Translations under genes and position numbers: made by a program
Source: Cycas panzhihuaensis
Lineage: Eukaryota > Cycadophyta
Direction of reading: 5' to 3'
NCBI GenBank assembly: GCA_023213395.1
Contig: CM041465.1
Span: 196,919,741-196,983,740, forward strand
Length of the DNA: 64,000 nucleotides
Shown: positions 11,540 to 23,986 of the stretch, in pieces
Position numbering within the stretch: the stretch's first letter is position 1
How the letters are laid out: every line of letters starts with the position of its first letter
The notes under the pieces: model-generated
Database searches by the model: none
The model's input: the letters and a program-made list of their open reading frames with translations, nothing else
Told to the model about the DNA's origin: nothing

Positions 11540-12160
11540 TCCATTCATTAGCAAAATGCTGTGAAGGACAAGTATAATTCCATCATTCAAAATAAAACTT
11601 GGGATCTTATTAAACTTCCTAAAAATAAAATGATTATTGGTCACAAATGGATTTATAGGGTGAAGTATCGATTTAATGGTGGAATTAACAAGTATAAAAC
11701 TCAACTTGTGGCCAAAGGATATACACAAATTGTAGGAGTAGATTTTGAATAAACCTTTGTTCCTATAACAAAGATGAAGACCTTCTGAATGCTTATTTGT
11801 CTTACATCTTGTTTTGGTTGGGAATTACACTAGATGGATGTAAAGACTACTTTCCTTAATAGCATTCTTAATGAAGAAGTGTATATGGATAAACCTGCAG
11901 GCTTTGTGTAAGTTAAAAAAGAGCATCATGTTTGTAAATTAAAGAAAGACCTTTATGGGATTAAACATGCACCAAGAGCATGGTATTCATGCATTTATAA
12001 CTACTTACTACCACTTAGATTCATCATGTCTGAATTTAATCACAATTTATATGTGAAGAATGAGAATGATGAAATATTGATAGTTCTTCTTTATGTCAAT
12101 TATCTTATCATTATAAGAAGTGATACTTTGAATATTAAAACTCTAAAAAGCTAGGTAAGC
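11540..12160 (+). pseudogene. Copia-1 reverse transcriptase remnant
   Basis: The open stretch 11561-11752 has the copia RT start: NKTWDLIKLPKNK, KWIYRVKY, KYKTQLVAKGYTQ. Degraded blocks follow for the MDVKTTFLN segment and the DLYGIKHAPRAWY segment. The catalytic YVDD box near 12095 reads YVNY, so both aspartates are lost. Several stops interrupt the frame, for example CAG to TAG before MDVK. Confidence 0.75.
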
Positions 12161-13037
12161 AAAGTGTTTGAGATAATAAATCTTGATCTCCTAAACTACT
12201 AACTTGGTTTAGAAGTTTGGTAGAAAGAAAATGGCATCTTTATGTCACTATCAAAATATGTTCATCATTTACTAAGACATTTTCATTTGGAGGAATTTAA
12301 GCTAATGGCAACTCCTTTTGGAATTAGTCTTAAACTTTCTAAAGAGAATGGTAATAAGATTATTGATGCAACATTGTATAGGCAATCGGTAGGTAGTCTT
12401 ATCTACTTAACTACCACAAGACTTAATATTTACTATATTGTTGGAGTTGTGTCATAATTTATGAGCTCTCCATGTATTTCACATTAGAAAGCAACAAAGC
12501 ATATATTAAGGTATATTAGGGATAATATCAAGTTTAGAATTATGTTTTAAATTTTTGATAAGTTCAAGTTATAGTATTCCACTGACTTTGATTAAGTTGG
12601 AGATGTAGATTATAGAAAATCTACACCAAGATATGTGTTTACTCTTAGTTCTAGTGTAATTTCTTATTGCAATAAGAAAAAACCCATAGTTTCTCTATCA
12701 TTAACAGAAGATGAATACAATTTAGTTATCTTAATTACCTCATAAGTAGTTTGGCTTAAAAGACTACTTAATCATTTTACACTTGAGTAAACTAATCCTA
12801 CAATGTTGTTTTTTGATAATTAGAGCACAATTCAACTGTTAAGAATTTTATCTTTTATGCAAGGATAAAGCATATTGAAATTCATCGTCACTTTCTTCAA
12901 GAACAAGTGCAATGCAGAATAATAGAGTTAGTTTATTATCTAACTTAAGATTATGTTATTGATATTCTTACTAAGGCTTTAAGCCACGAAAGATTTGAAA
13001 GGTTTAGAAAGCTTCTTTTTATAAGAGACAATGGATT
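12161..13037 (+). pseudogene. Copia-1 RT thumb and RNase H remnant
   Basis: The open stretch 12242-12457 contains LYRQSVGSLIYLTTTR, the conserved copia block between RT and RNase H. Further right are degraded RNase H blocks: a TADWAGD-like block near 12580, a LSSTEDEY-like block near 12705, and an EIHRHFLQEQV-like block near 12875. The polyprotein reading ends just before the polypurine tract. Stops are frequent. Confidence 0.65.
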
Positions 13038-13334
13038 GTGAGGGGGTGCTAAAATAGTTGTTTAACTATAATATAATTCCTTGTATTGTAATTCATTGTA
13101 ACTTACATGTCCTTTCTTAATTCTTTATGCACCCTCATTAAGTCAATAAGTGGTGGTCTTGTCATTCATGTGAGATGTATATGAGGTGTTTGAATTGAAT
13201 ATAAAACGAGATTATTTCTTATGAGTTTGGTGTTTCAGTTTATTTGTTTATTCTTCAGCATAGTCCTTCATATATTACTTCATAATGTTTAGTATTTGAT
13301 GATTGAAACAAGTTTTATCCTCTATCGTGGGATC
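13038..13334 (+). mobile_element. Copia-1 polypurine tract and 3' LTR start
   Basis: GTGAGGGGG at 13038-13046 is a polypurine tract directly followed by TGCTAAAATAGTTG, a plausible LTR start. With no 5' LTR for comparison the right end is a guess; the TCCTCTATCGTGGGATCCA stretch near 13319-13337 looks like a copia LTR end. Confidence 0.45.
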
Positions 13335-14650
13335 CACTATAATATATGTGTTTGAAAGATCATATGAATATAAATAAGACTAATATTAGATAAGTCCATA
13401 AGCGTGCAAATTAATATAGAATTATACTTGTAGTTGTAAGCATTAATCTAGATAAATTAAATGGAATACTTGCTCCCAAATTTTCAATAAGCATTTACAA
13501 TAGCCTTTGATGTGTAAAGAACTTCTATTATGTATTAAATAAGTTTGACTTGTAATGAACTACATAGTAGCATGCATACTTTGATGTACATAACCTTTTA
13601 AAATAAAATCTAGAAGTTGAAAGCTAAAAGGCATTCTAAAAAAATATGTATATAATAATAGACTATGTGCCAACAATAACAACGATAAGAGCTCTACATG
13701 TAATTAAAATCTTACTATTAAATAGATAATCCTAATTAATTTGCTAAAAATTAGCAGGATAGGGGGCATGTTAAAGTATGCTGCTTTTAAGTATATATAA
13801 TTGTTTTAAATGCCATGTTCACTTCTTAAAATGTGGGAAATAGTTATGATAGGATATCTTATTAAAACTTAGCCCCAATATTTGTATTCAAGCTTTAAAT
13901 GTAAAAGTTTAAGGTGTTCCATAATTTTTATTTGAAGGCATATCTTTGAATGGCAATTTCAATTGATTTGGATATTTATAACATAAATGAGAGCCTTTTA
14001 AAGATGACTTTTTAGTTTTGTGATGAGTAAAATGTATAATATGATGTTATTTTACATTGTTTTTACTAATACTTACGTTGAACCATTAAAAACTAAACTC
14101 GGTACTAATGTAGATAAAGCAAAATTGTATTAGCTTGCCCCTCAAATTTTGCATCAAAGAGACCCTCTAGTTTACAACCTAAACCATGGACCCAACCTTT
14201 TGGGTAAATATCCATTGACTCCTTTTATAAACCTTATTTTAACTTTGATATAGTCAAGACGATAACTATTCTCTCAAAGGATTCCCTCCTCACACTCTTA
14301 AATTTTCCATCCTTATCTACCTCCCAGGTTACACATATGATTGAATGAAGTTAAGTGGTAGAGAATTAACTTTGCTTGTGGTATAACATATGCCATTCTG
14401 TACTCTCTATAATATTTTATTTTTAGTTTTTTCTAGGAAATGATTATTTATTAATTATTACGTAGGGAGAGGGGGAGAGTGGAGGGGAACCTCTACTATA
14501 GAAAGAAAAGTTAAAGGACATATGGATATCCAACATACCTACACACACCTATTTTAGACTAGTAGAGAACTAGACAACATATAATAAAAACATAAATGTA
14601 GTAGTTGGCCTCATAAAGACAACATCTAATCTAGATAATTTGTTGAGGCA
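13335..14650. other. AT-rich gene-free stretch
   Basis: I see no open frame with family resemblance, no RNA gene and no clear terminal repeats here. Composition is strongly AT-rich, compatible with old decayed repeats. Confidence 0.5.
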
Positions 14651-14655
14651 CTGAG

Positions 14656-14928
14656 TGAGATTGTCAAGGATTGACGAGGACCAATGTAAAATTTAGATGT
14701 AGGTTTTAGGTAAAATTAGTCTACCTTAAAAAATAACAAAATACAACCCTATATATGTATAAATACAAGTGGGATCAGTAATGGTCCAAACAAGTCTTAT
14801 AACTACCATGACATATCATAAGTCTATTTAGGATTTTTGTGAACTTCTATAATATATGTCATCAAGCTAATGATGACTTGACTACTCACCCAAGCAATAT
14901 TTGCTTATGCGTGTATTAATTTATAATA
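14656..14928 (-). mobile_element. Copia-2 3' LTR
   Basis: Matches 26210-26516 throughout, for example GTAAAATTTAGATGTAGG against ATAAAATTTAGATATAAG and the block around CATAAGTCTATTTAGGA. It is shorter (273 against 307 bp), mainly because a segment near its left third is missing. The terminal bases are degraded from TG..CA. Confidence 0.8.
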
Positions 14929-14937
14929 TTCCCCCTT
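14929..14937 (-). other. Copia-2 polypurine tract
   Basis: The minus strand reads AAGGGGGAA immediately upstream of the 3' LTR, the expected site for plus-strand DNA priming. Confidence 0.75.
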
Positions 14938-14939
14938 AA

Positions 14940-16600
14940 TGTTGACACATGTAACATAAGAATATATAGACACAACATCACAAGATACTGCTGGCTTTAA
15001 TGTCAACATAAGATCTACCTTTGCCAAACTTTTCTTTAGATAATGGTTTGGTGAATATATTTATAAGTTGCTCTTCTATTAGTTTGTATACGAGCTCGAC
15101 CTCTCCATTTTAGACCTATTCCTAGATGAAATGATGATGTACCTCAATGTATTTAGTGCAAGTATGGAATACTAGATTCTTGGCAATCTTCAAAGTATTT
15201 AATTATCATAATATAATGTAGTTGCCTCATCCTAATGAAGTCCTAAATCTCTAAGCACCTACCTTAACTAGATGGCCTCATAACTTACTATAATAGTAGT
15301 TTAATATTCTACTTTAGCGGATGACAATGTAACATTAAGTTGCTTCTTGCTACTCTAGGTGACAACAACAAAACACAAACTAAAGCAATATCTTGAAATA
15401 GACCTTCTATTATGTACTCATACGGTCTAATCTGAATTAAAATATCCCTCTAGTTGAAAATTATTATTATAGTTAAGCTTTAATCCAAAATGTAGTGTCC
15501 CTTATAAATATTTCAAGATCCTCTAAGTAACTTTCCAATGCCTCTACTTCGATTATGCCATAAACATTGATACCATACCAACTACAAAGGATATGTTAGG
15601 CCTAGCTGTAATCAAGTAAATTAAACTACTAACTAACTACCCATACATTGTGCCATTTATGTGATCCTTCTCATTTAATATTATTAACTTTGAACCTGTT
15701 TCCACAAGACTTGGTGTAAGTTTATATTCCTTAATTTTGAAACTCTTAAGAATCTTAGATGTATATTTTACATATAAAATGAAGATTCTTTCAATCTTTT
15801 GCTATACTTTAACTCCTAAAAAATAGTGGAGCAATCCAACATCTATCATCTCTAAAGTTTGCTTAAGATCACTCTTCAGGTCTTCAACCTTTAAAGTGTC
15901 ATTTCCTTTAACCATAAGATCACCTATATATAACACCATAGAGATGACTAAGATTCATTCAAACTTGATATATAAGTTTAGATCTCCTATGAACCTCTTA
16001 AACTTGTTATTCAAAAAGTATTGATCAATCTTAGAGTAGTGGGCTCTTAGAGCCTACATTAGGATATATAAAGCTTTCTTTGAGCGATATACCAGATGTT
16101 CTTTACCTTTAGCAATATTCCCAACTAGCTACTCCATATAGAATTCCTCTGTAAGATCTTCATTAAGGAAGGTACTTTTGACATCAAGCTAGTATAACTG
16201 CCATTTGAACTGAGAAATTAATGCTAATATCAATCTAATCATTACCATCTTAGCTACTAGAGTGAATGTCTCCTAATAATTAATCCATTTTATCTACTTG
16301 AATCCTTTAGTTACTAATTTGGCCTTATATTTATCAATAGAGCCATTAAATTTGAATTTGTTCTTATATACCTATTTACATCCAATCACCTCTTTGCTTA
16401 TTAGCAAATCAATTAAGTCCCATATTTTGTTCCACTTAACAACTCAAAATTTAATATCCATTGATGATCTCTATTTTTGCTTCTGGTTGGCCTCCTTAAA
16501 ACTCAAAGGCTCTTCAACATTTAACACATCTACTATTAAGGCAAAATTAACTATATTAGGTCTCATCTTGGACTTGCATTTTCCTTTTGTCCCCAACAAA
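14940..16600 (-). pseudogene. Copia-2 reverse transcriptase and RNase H remnant
   Basis: Minus-strand fragments of RT are recognisable: a YKNKFKFNGSIDKYKAKLV-like block near 16310-16370, then a catalytic box near 15916-15945 reading LYIGDLM where YVDDLI is expected, so one Asp is lost. RNase H remnants occupy about 15000-15700. Stops are dense and no open stretch of useful length survives on the coding strand. Confidence 0.65.
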
Positions 16601-18185
16601 TAAGCTTATATAATGGTTTCTAAGTACCATTTAGGAAGTTTCTTGACAAGTGAAGTGACCTCAGGCTATGTTTATGTCTATGATTCTTAAGCATCTTTAT
16701 ATTCCTCCTCCTCACCTACCTCTTCTTCTTCTTCTTCCTCCTCCTCCTCATCATCTTCTTCTTAGTTTGGCTCAATTATTAATTTAGTAACTTGTTGTCT
16801 CAAATAATTATATTTAGGTTATTTCTCAATCTACTTCCTTTTGTCTAATAAAATCATCAAAGTGTCTAGGTCTTAATCCTTATTTGTAATATGTTTGTCA
16901 ACTTTTTTGAAGTTGGCATCTCAAGTTGTGTGTGCCTTCTTGGTTGTTAACTCATATACCTAATATGTTTTACTTTCCTCATTGTATTCTATAAGGATGC
17001 ATTTAAAACTTTTGTTCATAAAAAAAAATGGTGTTTCTCCTTAGGAATATACATATACATCATTCTTTTAAAGATTCTTAGATGGTTCACTACAGGTTTC
17101 TGACTTGACCATGCCTCTTAAAGGGTTATATTCCATGCAACTTTGTAATACTCTTATTTATTAGGTATGTTGTTGTACAAACAACTTCAACCTAAAAAAT
17201 ATCCAAGAGATTCTTCACTTTCATCACTAACTTAAGCTTAGACCAATGTCCTATTTATTCTCTTAGTTACATTGTTATGCTATGAAGTGCATGCTATCAT
17301 TAAATGCTTCTTAATGCCACGATCCTTGTAAATCTGGACAAAGGTATTAGAAGTATATTTTCCTCGATTATCTAATCTAAGTTTTCTCACTCTTTGGGGA
17401 CTCTTATTTTCCACATTTATCTTGAATTCTTTTAAGATATCAAATGCTTGGGATTCCTCTTTTATAGGATATACCCAAACCTTTCTCGAAAAATCATTAA
17501 TGAAGGCTAAGAAATATCTTGTACCTTTGAGCAAAGTGGTTGGCATATGACCACAAATATCTTAATAGATTAGGCTTAACTTTTTAATTGCCTTCCAAGC
17601 CTTACCTTTTATAAACATTTCAATGCATTACTTCTCAAAGATGTATGGTCCACAAATACTTTTTTCTACCTTGAATTTTAGAAGACCATGTACCATATTT
17701 AGATTATGCATCAAATGTAGTCAAGGGAAGTATAAATGCCCTATTCTCTTATGCCACAACTGAATTTGCTAGACACATTTACAATCAATATTCTTTAGTT
17801 TACCAATTTACCTAAGAGCCTATAAAGACCACCTTCTCTTACACCTTATATGACAGTTTCCCCTTTATGATCACTAATAGTGTCCTTTCCATCTTTGAAG
17901 AGGTTATTTATATTGTTGTCTTTAATTTATTGACTAAAGTCAATTTCTTCTTTAATCTTAGCATGTATATCATATCACTGATGTGGTTATCCTCTTAATC
18001 CATTGCTATAAATGCGACATCTTTTATGCCCTTAACATCAGAGACATTATTGTCTCTCAGAGTTATAGTATACTTAGTCACTTCCGACATGTTTGAACTA
18101 ATCAAATCTACTAGTCATGTGCCCAAAAGTACCTAAATCTATGTATTAGACATTGCTTGATTTTAACCTTGTTTATGAGACTGGC
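16601..18185 (-). pseudogene. Copia-2 protease and integrase remnant with acidic hinge
   Basis: An open stretch (17280-17546) has the integrase core: RYFLAFINDFSRKVWVYPI and LRLDNRGKY (second Asp). The expected catalytic Glu in the V-x-E-R-x-N-R block is Lys (VTKRINRT, about 17245-17265). The zinc-binding start reads LWHKRIGHL near 17740. Further upstream (about 18060-18150) is a degraded protease. At 16700-16755 a run of GAA/GAG/GAT codons on the minus strand encodes the acidic hinge common between copia integrase and RT. Confidence 0.7.
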
Positions 18186-18252
18186 AAGTTCTACTAACTA
18201 TTTACATTCTACGGACTACCTTTGTCTTACTACTAATTAACCAATAACAACC

Positions 18253-18298
18253 TATAATTCCTTCTAAAATGACTTGGTTTATTGTAGTGATAACATAT
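18253..18298 (-). pseudogene. Copia-2 gag zinc knuckle, interrupted by LINE-1
   Basis: The minus strand reads CYHYNKPSHFRRNY, a C-x2-C-x4-H-x4-C retroviral knuckle in which the second and last Cys are both Tyr (TGT/TGC to TAT type changes). The LINE target site lies immediately upstream in the reading direction, so the LINE separated this knuckle from the rest of gag. Confidence 0.7.
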
Positions 18299-18316
18299 CT
18301 TCTAAGATAGCTTGTT
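18299..18316. repeat. LINE-1 target site duplication, left copy
   Basis: CTTCTAAGATAGCTTGTT, 18 bp, identical to 24663-24680. It borders the T-rich end that corresponds to the LINE poly(A) tail. Confidence 0.92.
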
Positions 18317-18682
18317 TTTTTTTTTGTTAAGGTAAAATAAATTAATATGGGTTTGTAATAGGATCCCACAACCTAGTACATCAATGAAGATTAAACCATG
18401 TCATGTTGGACTGTGACAACCCGACAACCTAAGTATCAATCCAAAAATAGAGTTTTGCTAGGACAAGCCCCATAACTAGCTATCTCGGGTTCTTTCAATT
18501 TCAACCAGTTTCATAATCTCCTCAAGGAAATCCTCCCTCCAGACAATAGAATTCCTATTCCAGACCCCCAAGTTTTCTAAGAGGTTAATCACTTTATTAC
18601 CTTCCCTATATGTATATTGAATCTAAACATTCGTGAGGTCCTTTAGTGCTTCCTAGGCATCTTCAATCATCTATTGAAATCT

Positions 18683-19030
18683 CTAGTCTGAGGACATTAT
18701 GCCTTTCAACATATTTATTATGTTTAGGGAATCTCCCTCAATGATCACCTTACGAAGGCCCCCTTTTAGGGCTAAATTCACAACTTTAAGCATAGTAGCC
18801 ATCTCCACAAAATGGTTCGATTGTTGATCATAGTACTCTATAAAATCCCAAATGAAGTTGCCTTTATCATCTCTATAGATACCATTGCCACTAACTTCAC
18901 CGGGGTTACCTTTCAAAGCGCCATCAAAATTTATTTATAGGTAATACTCCTCAAGGGGATTCTAAGGGTTTTTTCTCGGTGTCTCATCCCCGAAGGTTGG
19001 CTTTATGCCCCACTTCTACAGGATCTTGTC
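18683..19030 (-). pseudogene. LINE-1 RNase H domain
   Basis: The minus strand reads FDGA followed by KGNPGEVSGNGIYRD, then HFVEMATMLKVVNLAL, then IIEGDSLNIIN. These are the plant-type RNase H blocks with the catalytic D, E and D present. The enzyme would remove template RNA after reverse transcription. A stop lies between the first Asp block and the upstream frame. The domain ends about 370 bp from the poly(A) end, normal for plant L1-type elements carrying RNase H. Confidence 0.75.
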
Positions 19031-19081
19031 TTCTATCGGCACCAAGTACTTCGCCTCTGTGCTTCTAACATTCTCCTTAAT

Positions 19082-19474
19082 CTATGTATATATGACATTA
19101 AAGATAGACTTCGGGTCCAGCTGTTTATCTTGAAATATCCTTCTATTTCTTTCCTTCCATCGGTTCCAAGACAACACATGAAGTGCATTTTTCCACACAC
19201 AGCCTAAGACTCTGCTCCTAAAGGGGCTTTGCCAAGAAATCCATTGGTCTACTATGTTATAAGGAAAGACCCACTTTACCTTAAAAAAGTTAAGCATAAG
19301 TCTCCATACCTCACCTGAGTAGGAGCACTGGAGGAAAATGTGGTCCACGAATTCCTCCTTGATACAACATAGGATACACCTATTAGTTAGATGGTAGCCT
19401 CTCCTCATGAGGTTATTCACTGTTAAAATTTTATTCCTGAGGCAAGTCCACCAGAAAACAACAATCTTTGGCAT
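19082..19474 (-). pseudogene. LINE-1 zinc-binding RT-associated region (zf-RVT)
   Basis: A 130-residue open stretch reads PKIVVFWWTCLRNKILTVNNL, then RCILCCIKEEFVDHIFLQCSYSGEVWRLM, then SWNRWKERNRRIFQ. This W-x-x-x-x-x-K-I-P, C-x-x-C, H-x-x-x-x-C layout is the zf-RVT region of plant LINE ORF2 proteins. LINE-2 has the same region at 40948-41448. Confidence 0.85.
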
Positions 19475-20099
19475 AAGGTTCGACTTCTAAACACCTTCCA
19501 AAATCTCATTCCTCTAAATCCCTCTCTCTAAACAAAGATAGAGGTAACCTTGCTTCACTGAGTACTCCCTATTTTGGGTAGAGGGCCAGACTACTGAGTC
19601 TACCTTATTTGTTTTAGGTATATAACATGTACCAAGAATCTTTTTAAGCTTTCCAATACCTTCCTGGGGGAAAGACCCCTCTTAAAGTTCCTTGAAATTC
19701 CTCTATCTTTTCCTTCTACCCCTTCCTATCAAATAATCCTTCACATGGATGCCAAATAATCTTTCGTAAGTGGGCTAAAGGGGAACTAATATAGGGTAGT
19801 TCTTTAAGCCTATTTCACTATACTAAGCATCCTCCCAAAAGTGTATAGTGTTTCCATCCCCCAAATTCCACTTCAAACTAGCTTTCACCATGGACCTGAT
19901 ACTAAGGATGCTCCTCTAGATAGTTGAGCCAAGAGGGGGGACAATGTTCTCAAGAAGGGAACTGCCCTGAAGGTAGTTTTGAGTTAAGATTTTTTCCCAT
20001 AATCTCCCACGACCTTTGATTAGCCACCACCTTAGCTTGGCCACAAGGGCATAATTAAATATAGACATTCTTCTAAGATTTAATCCCCTAACCCTTTTC

Positions 20100-21660
20100 A
20101 GAGTACAGACTTTGCTCTAGTCCACCAAATGGATTCTTTCCTTCTCTTCCACCCCAGACCAAAAGGAATCTTTTTTGGACGGATTCCAGCACAGAAGAAA
20201 CCTTAGACGAGACTCTGAAAATATACATCTAATAAACATGAATGCTTTGTAATGAGGTAGCCACAAGTTGGAGCTTACCAGCTTGGCTAAGAAGTGCCCC
20301 TTTCCACCCAGCCAACTTCCTTTATATCTGATCAATAAGGGGATTCCATAAGTCCTTGGTCATCTTGCCCATGAATAGAGGCATACCAAGATATGTAGTA
20401 GGCAACCTCTTAATATCCATCTCCAGAATTTCATTGATCCTTCTTTAAGTAGACCCCAGGGTGTTTATGAAGTAAACATTGCTTTTGCTCAGGTTTACCT
20501 TTTGGTTTGTGGCTAATTTGAAGCTTCTCTGTCCATCCTTGATCTTGGTGGCCTCCCTAATAACAACTTTCCCCAAGAATATGTTATCGTCTACAAATTG
20601 GTGATGCATGATATTTCCTACTCTGGATGTGGGGCACAGTCCGATGATGGAACCTCGTCTTTTGGCATCCTCCATGGTCCTACCCAATATTTCTGCAAGG
20701 ATAAGAAAGAGGTAGGGAGATAAGGGATCCCCTTGTCTTAACCCCCTATGTCTCAAGAAGAACCTGGACGAAGAACCATTAATAATGATCGAGAATTGGG
20801 AATTTGAGATGCAAAGCTTTATCCAGGTTCTCCACTTCTCCCTAAACCCAAATGCATCCAAGCACTCGAGAAGACAGTCCTAGGAAACTCTGTCAAAAAC
20901 CTTCGAAAGATCTATTTTTATTAGCATAGTTGGCTCCTTCCTCTCATTTGTAGAGTGCAACGTTTCATGGACCACAATAATACCATCTGTGATCTATCTA
21001 CCTTGCACGAAACCATCTTGGTTTTGGGAGATTATGCATGGGATGATCCTTTTCAACCTATTAGTGAGCACCTTAGCTAAGATCTTATATTTTACGTTAC
21101 AAAGATCGATGGGCCGAAAGTCCTCCATGCTCCTGGCTCCCTCCCTTTTTGGAATGAGAACAAAAAATGTGGCTTGCCATTCCTGAAGAATCTTTTGGTT
21201 TGAGTATAACTCATGCACTGCCTCCATGAGATCTGCCTTGATTATGTCCCAGAATTTCTTGGAAGAAACCGGGAGGGAAACCGTCCAGCCTAGGGGCTTT
21301 GTCCCTCTTCATTCTAAACACGACCTTCTTAACCTCGTCCTGAGTGAAGGGAGCAGTCAATGAATGGTTTTGGGCCTCGTTGACCAAACTAGGTATAGAT
21401 CTCAAGAAGATATCTCTAGCATCTCTCCCTCCTCCATGCGATTCTGTGAATAATTCCTTAAAGTAATCACTTGCGAGGTGTTTAATATCTTCTATGTAGG
21501 TCGCTAACAGACCATCATCCTTTTGAAGACCATTAATTATATTACTAGCTCTATGCTTTACTGCAATCATGTGAAAGAATTTGGTGTTCCTGTCTCCCTC
21601 TGCAAGCCAGATGGCCCTAGACTTTGTCTCCAATGAATCTCTTCTCTATTTAGCAGTTCT
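20100..21660 (-). pseudogene. LINE-1 reverse transcriptase
   Basis: Open pieces at 20117-20335, 20445-20861, 20994-21227 and 21211-21633 give the RT in order: FRPIDLCNVKYKILAKVLTNRL (block 2), a RQGDPLSPYLFLILAE block, and MHHQFVDDNIFLGK (catalytic FVDD box). FVDD replaces the commoner FADD of plant LINEs; LINE-2 shares this. Stops and frame changes between pieces make it inactive. The RT would use the nicked target DNA as primer. Confidence 0.88.
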
Positions 21661-22540
21661 TCTAGGTTTCGATCAAGTCTCTTTCTATCTTGTCCAATAC
21701 TTGGGTTCTACCTTCATTCTGAATCCTTCTCTCAATTTCGTTTAGATTCTTAATAGTTTGGTCCTTAAGAAGATGAATATTCTGAAATGTTTCTTTGTTC
21801 TAAACTTTCACTTGCCCTTTCGCCCAATCAAGCTTTTTTGAGAATTTATACATTGCGTGCCCCTGAATTGGGATGTTCCACCATTCCTCCACCTTTTGTC
21901 TAAGGTCTAGGTGTCTGATCCACATCATCTCAAATCTAAAAGGTGACCCCTTGTGCTTCTCCATATCTGAGAATAAGAGTTCAAGAGGGGAATGATCAGA
22001 TCTGATTTTAGGAAGTGCCTCAAGGTAAAAGTCGCTGAAGCACCTAGTCCACTCATAGTTTACCATGACTCTGTCTAATTTGATTTGGATCAATCGGTTA
22101 TCCATCCTTTTGTTTGACCAAGTGAAAGGTACACCTCTCAACTTCACATCCACAAGGCCCCCCTTCTACATGAAGCATTCGAGGTCGTGCATGCTGCTTG
22201 TCCATCCTTCTTGATCCCCTTTCTTATCCTCTAGACAGAGAGTTGTATTGAAGTCTCTAGCCACCAGCCAAGGAGCACCACATTCACCATGGACTTCCAT
22301 GATCCTATCCCACAATCTCTTCCTACCCTTGTGGTGATTTGGGGCATAAACATTTGTGGCCAGCCATTTCATATTGTTTCTCCTGTTAGTAAACCGCATG
22401 GATAGAAAGGAGTCCTCCTCCTTAAAGGTTTCCCCAATCCATTCATCTAGATTCCACGTCACCATTAGACCCCCAATCCCTTGATTATTACCAACTCCTT
22501 TGCCTTCCACATTTTTTCCAGATTTTGATCTTAGCATTTA
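21661..22540 (-). pseudogene. LINE-1 AP-like endonuclease
   Basis: Open pieces 22166-22537 and 21800-22153 carry MVTWNLDEWIGETF, LATNVYAPN, WLVARDFNTTL and KIRSDHSPLELLF. These are the exonuclease-endonuclease-phosphatase blocks, including the terminal S-D-H. The G-D-F-N motif reads R-D-F-N, and LINE-2 keeps the glycine. The domain nicks target DNA to start target-primed reverse transcription. A stop near 22160 separates the two pieces. Confidence 0.82.
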
Positions 22541-22802
22541 GGCTGTTCTCCAAATTTAATTTTGTCTCTTGTAAAAAAAATAAGATCCGTGGATTCCCTT
22601 CTTCACATATCTCTTAGGATCCTTTGTTTGGAAGGGGCATTCAATCCCCTAACATTCCACGAGATGAGTTCTATCTTTTCTTCCTTTGTTTCCAAATCTA
22701 CGTTGCCTCCCCTTTAGAGGGGTCCCATCCATCAATTCTAGATCTGAGTTTAGGACCTTCTAAGAAGCCCTCATTGAGTGTTTTTTGGTTACCCTGATGC
22801 AC

Positions 22803-23986
22803 CTAAGTAGCTGCCTCCCTTTCCCGAACTATTCTTAGAGGGAGCCTACCAACTCGCTTTTTAGAGCTGACACCCATAATCTTTTTCTGGGCCTCTTCGC
22901 GTTGGACCACTTGTGATGGGATCTCTTCACTCTTGCCTTCTAGGATAACTTCCCCCGCTTTATCTTCCCCTTTAGATAGCTCTAGTGAGTCGGGTGCCTG
23001 GATTTCCTGATCACCCATATTAGAGAGGGTGTCTTCCAAATTGGGGTCAAAACCAAAGTCCATTGTACCTTGCAACTCGAGATGGTCTTCACCTTTTGTC
23101 TCAGGAGGGCACTCTCGTCAGACTTTAAGAGGGCACTCTTCTTGCCCTTCAAGAGCACTCCTTCCTCGCTCCAACTCAAGGGATTCTCCCACCTTCTGGA
23201 AGTTGTCTTCTGGCTCTATGTTTTCTTTTTGGTTTTCTTCCTCTATTTGCTTTTCTCCTGGGCATTTCTGAGGTAAATGCCCTAGCCTTCTATAGATCGA
23301 GCATCTAAAGTTATCTATTTCATATATTAGTGGTTGGGCCCAACTCCGATCCTCCATGTCCATCTATACTTCATCAATAAGAGGCTTATCGATCCTAGCT
23401 AGAGTACAAAACCTGGCGTTGATAAGCCTACTCTTGTTTTTGGTTGTTGAGTCAATCGATAGGAGGGGGCCCACAACTCTCGCCATCCCCTTCAAAACTT
23501 CCATGTTCCAATGTTGCAAAGGAAGGCTAGGTAGTTGAATAAGATAGGGGCCTGTTTAACCATAGGAATTGACGAGTTAAAGTCTTTACGCCACTTTTTT
23601 AGAATCAATGCCTTCCTACCTAACATCTAAGGGGCCCTTAGGAGGATGTTTGTCATGTCTTCCTGGGAAATGAATTTAAAGAGTACATAGTCTTTTGGCA
23701 TAGTTATGACTTCCACATTCCCCGTCGTCCTCCATTTATACTTGATCCAGCTTCTAATAGTTTCTAGCCTTGGTCTAGGGTTAGAGAATCTGCCAACCAG
23801 ACAGTTCTTCCATTGTTTCTCCGTTCTCTTTATTAAGTTTTTAGGGATTTTTAACCTTACTTTATTATCTTGAGTGATGGGGGTTAAAACATATTCTTCC
23901 TCTTCCCCATCTTTTAGAAATTCATAGTAGGATTCACCCAAGGAAGGGTTATGAAACTGATTTTGGATCATTTGTTCCTTGTCCAT
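22803..23986 (-). pseudogene. LINE-1 ORF1 (DUF4283-like, zinc knuckle)
   Basis: The likely start is at 23986 (MDKEQMIQNQF). The first 119 residues include WKNCLVGRF and the IKYKWRTTGNVEVITMPKDYVLFKF block of plant LINE ORF1 RNA-binding proteins, ending in a stop after LLRAP. Further on (23118-23363) a knuckle reads CSIYRRLGHLPQKC, where the second Cys is Tyr. The C-terminal part at 22803-23075 is acidic then basic and matches LINE-2 44504-44700. Confidence 0.8.

Larger units (their letters stand above)
9720..13334 (+). mobile_element. Copia-1: decayed, 5'-truncated Ty1/copia element
   Basis: Protease, integrase, reverse transcriptase and RNase H remnants occur in copia order on the plus strand, followed by a polypurine tract and the start of a 3' LTR. 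No 5' LTR or recognisable gag capsid is present; the element starts abruptly after the gypsy arm at about 9715. Stops are numerous and mostly explained by C-to-T or G-to-A changes, for instance the integrase P-Q-Q-N-G motif reading P-stop-Q-N-G at about 10934. Confidence 0.85.
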
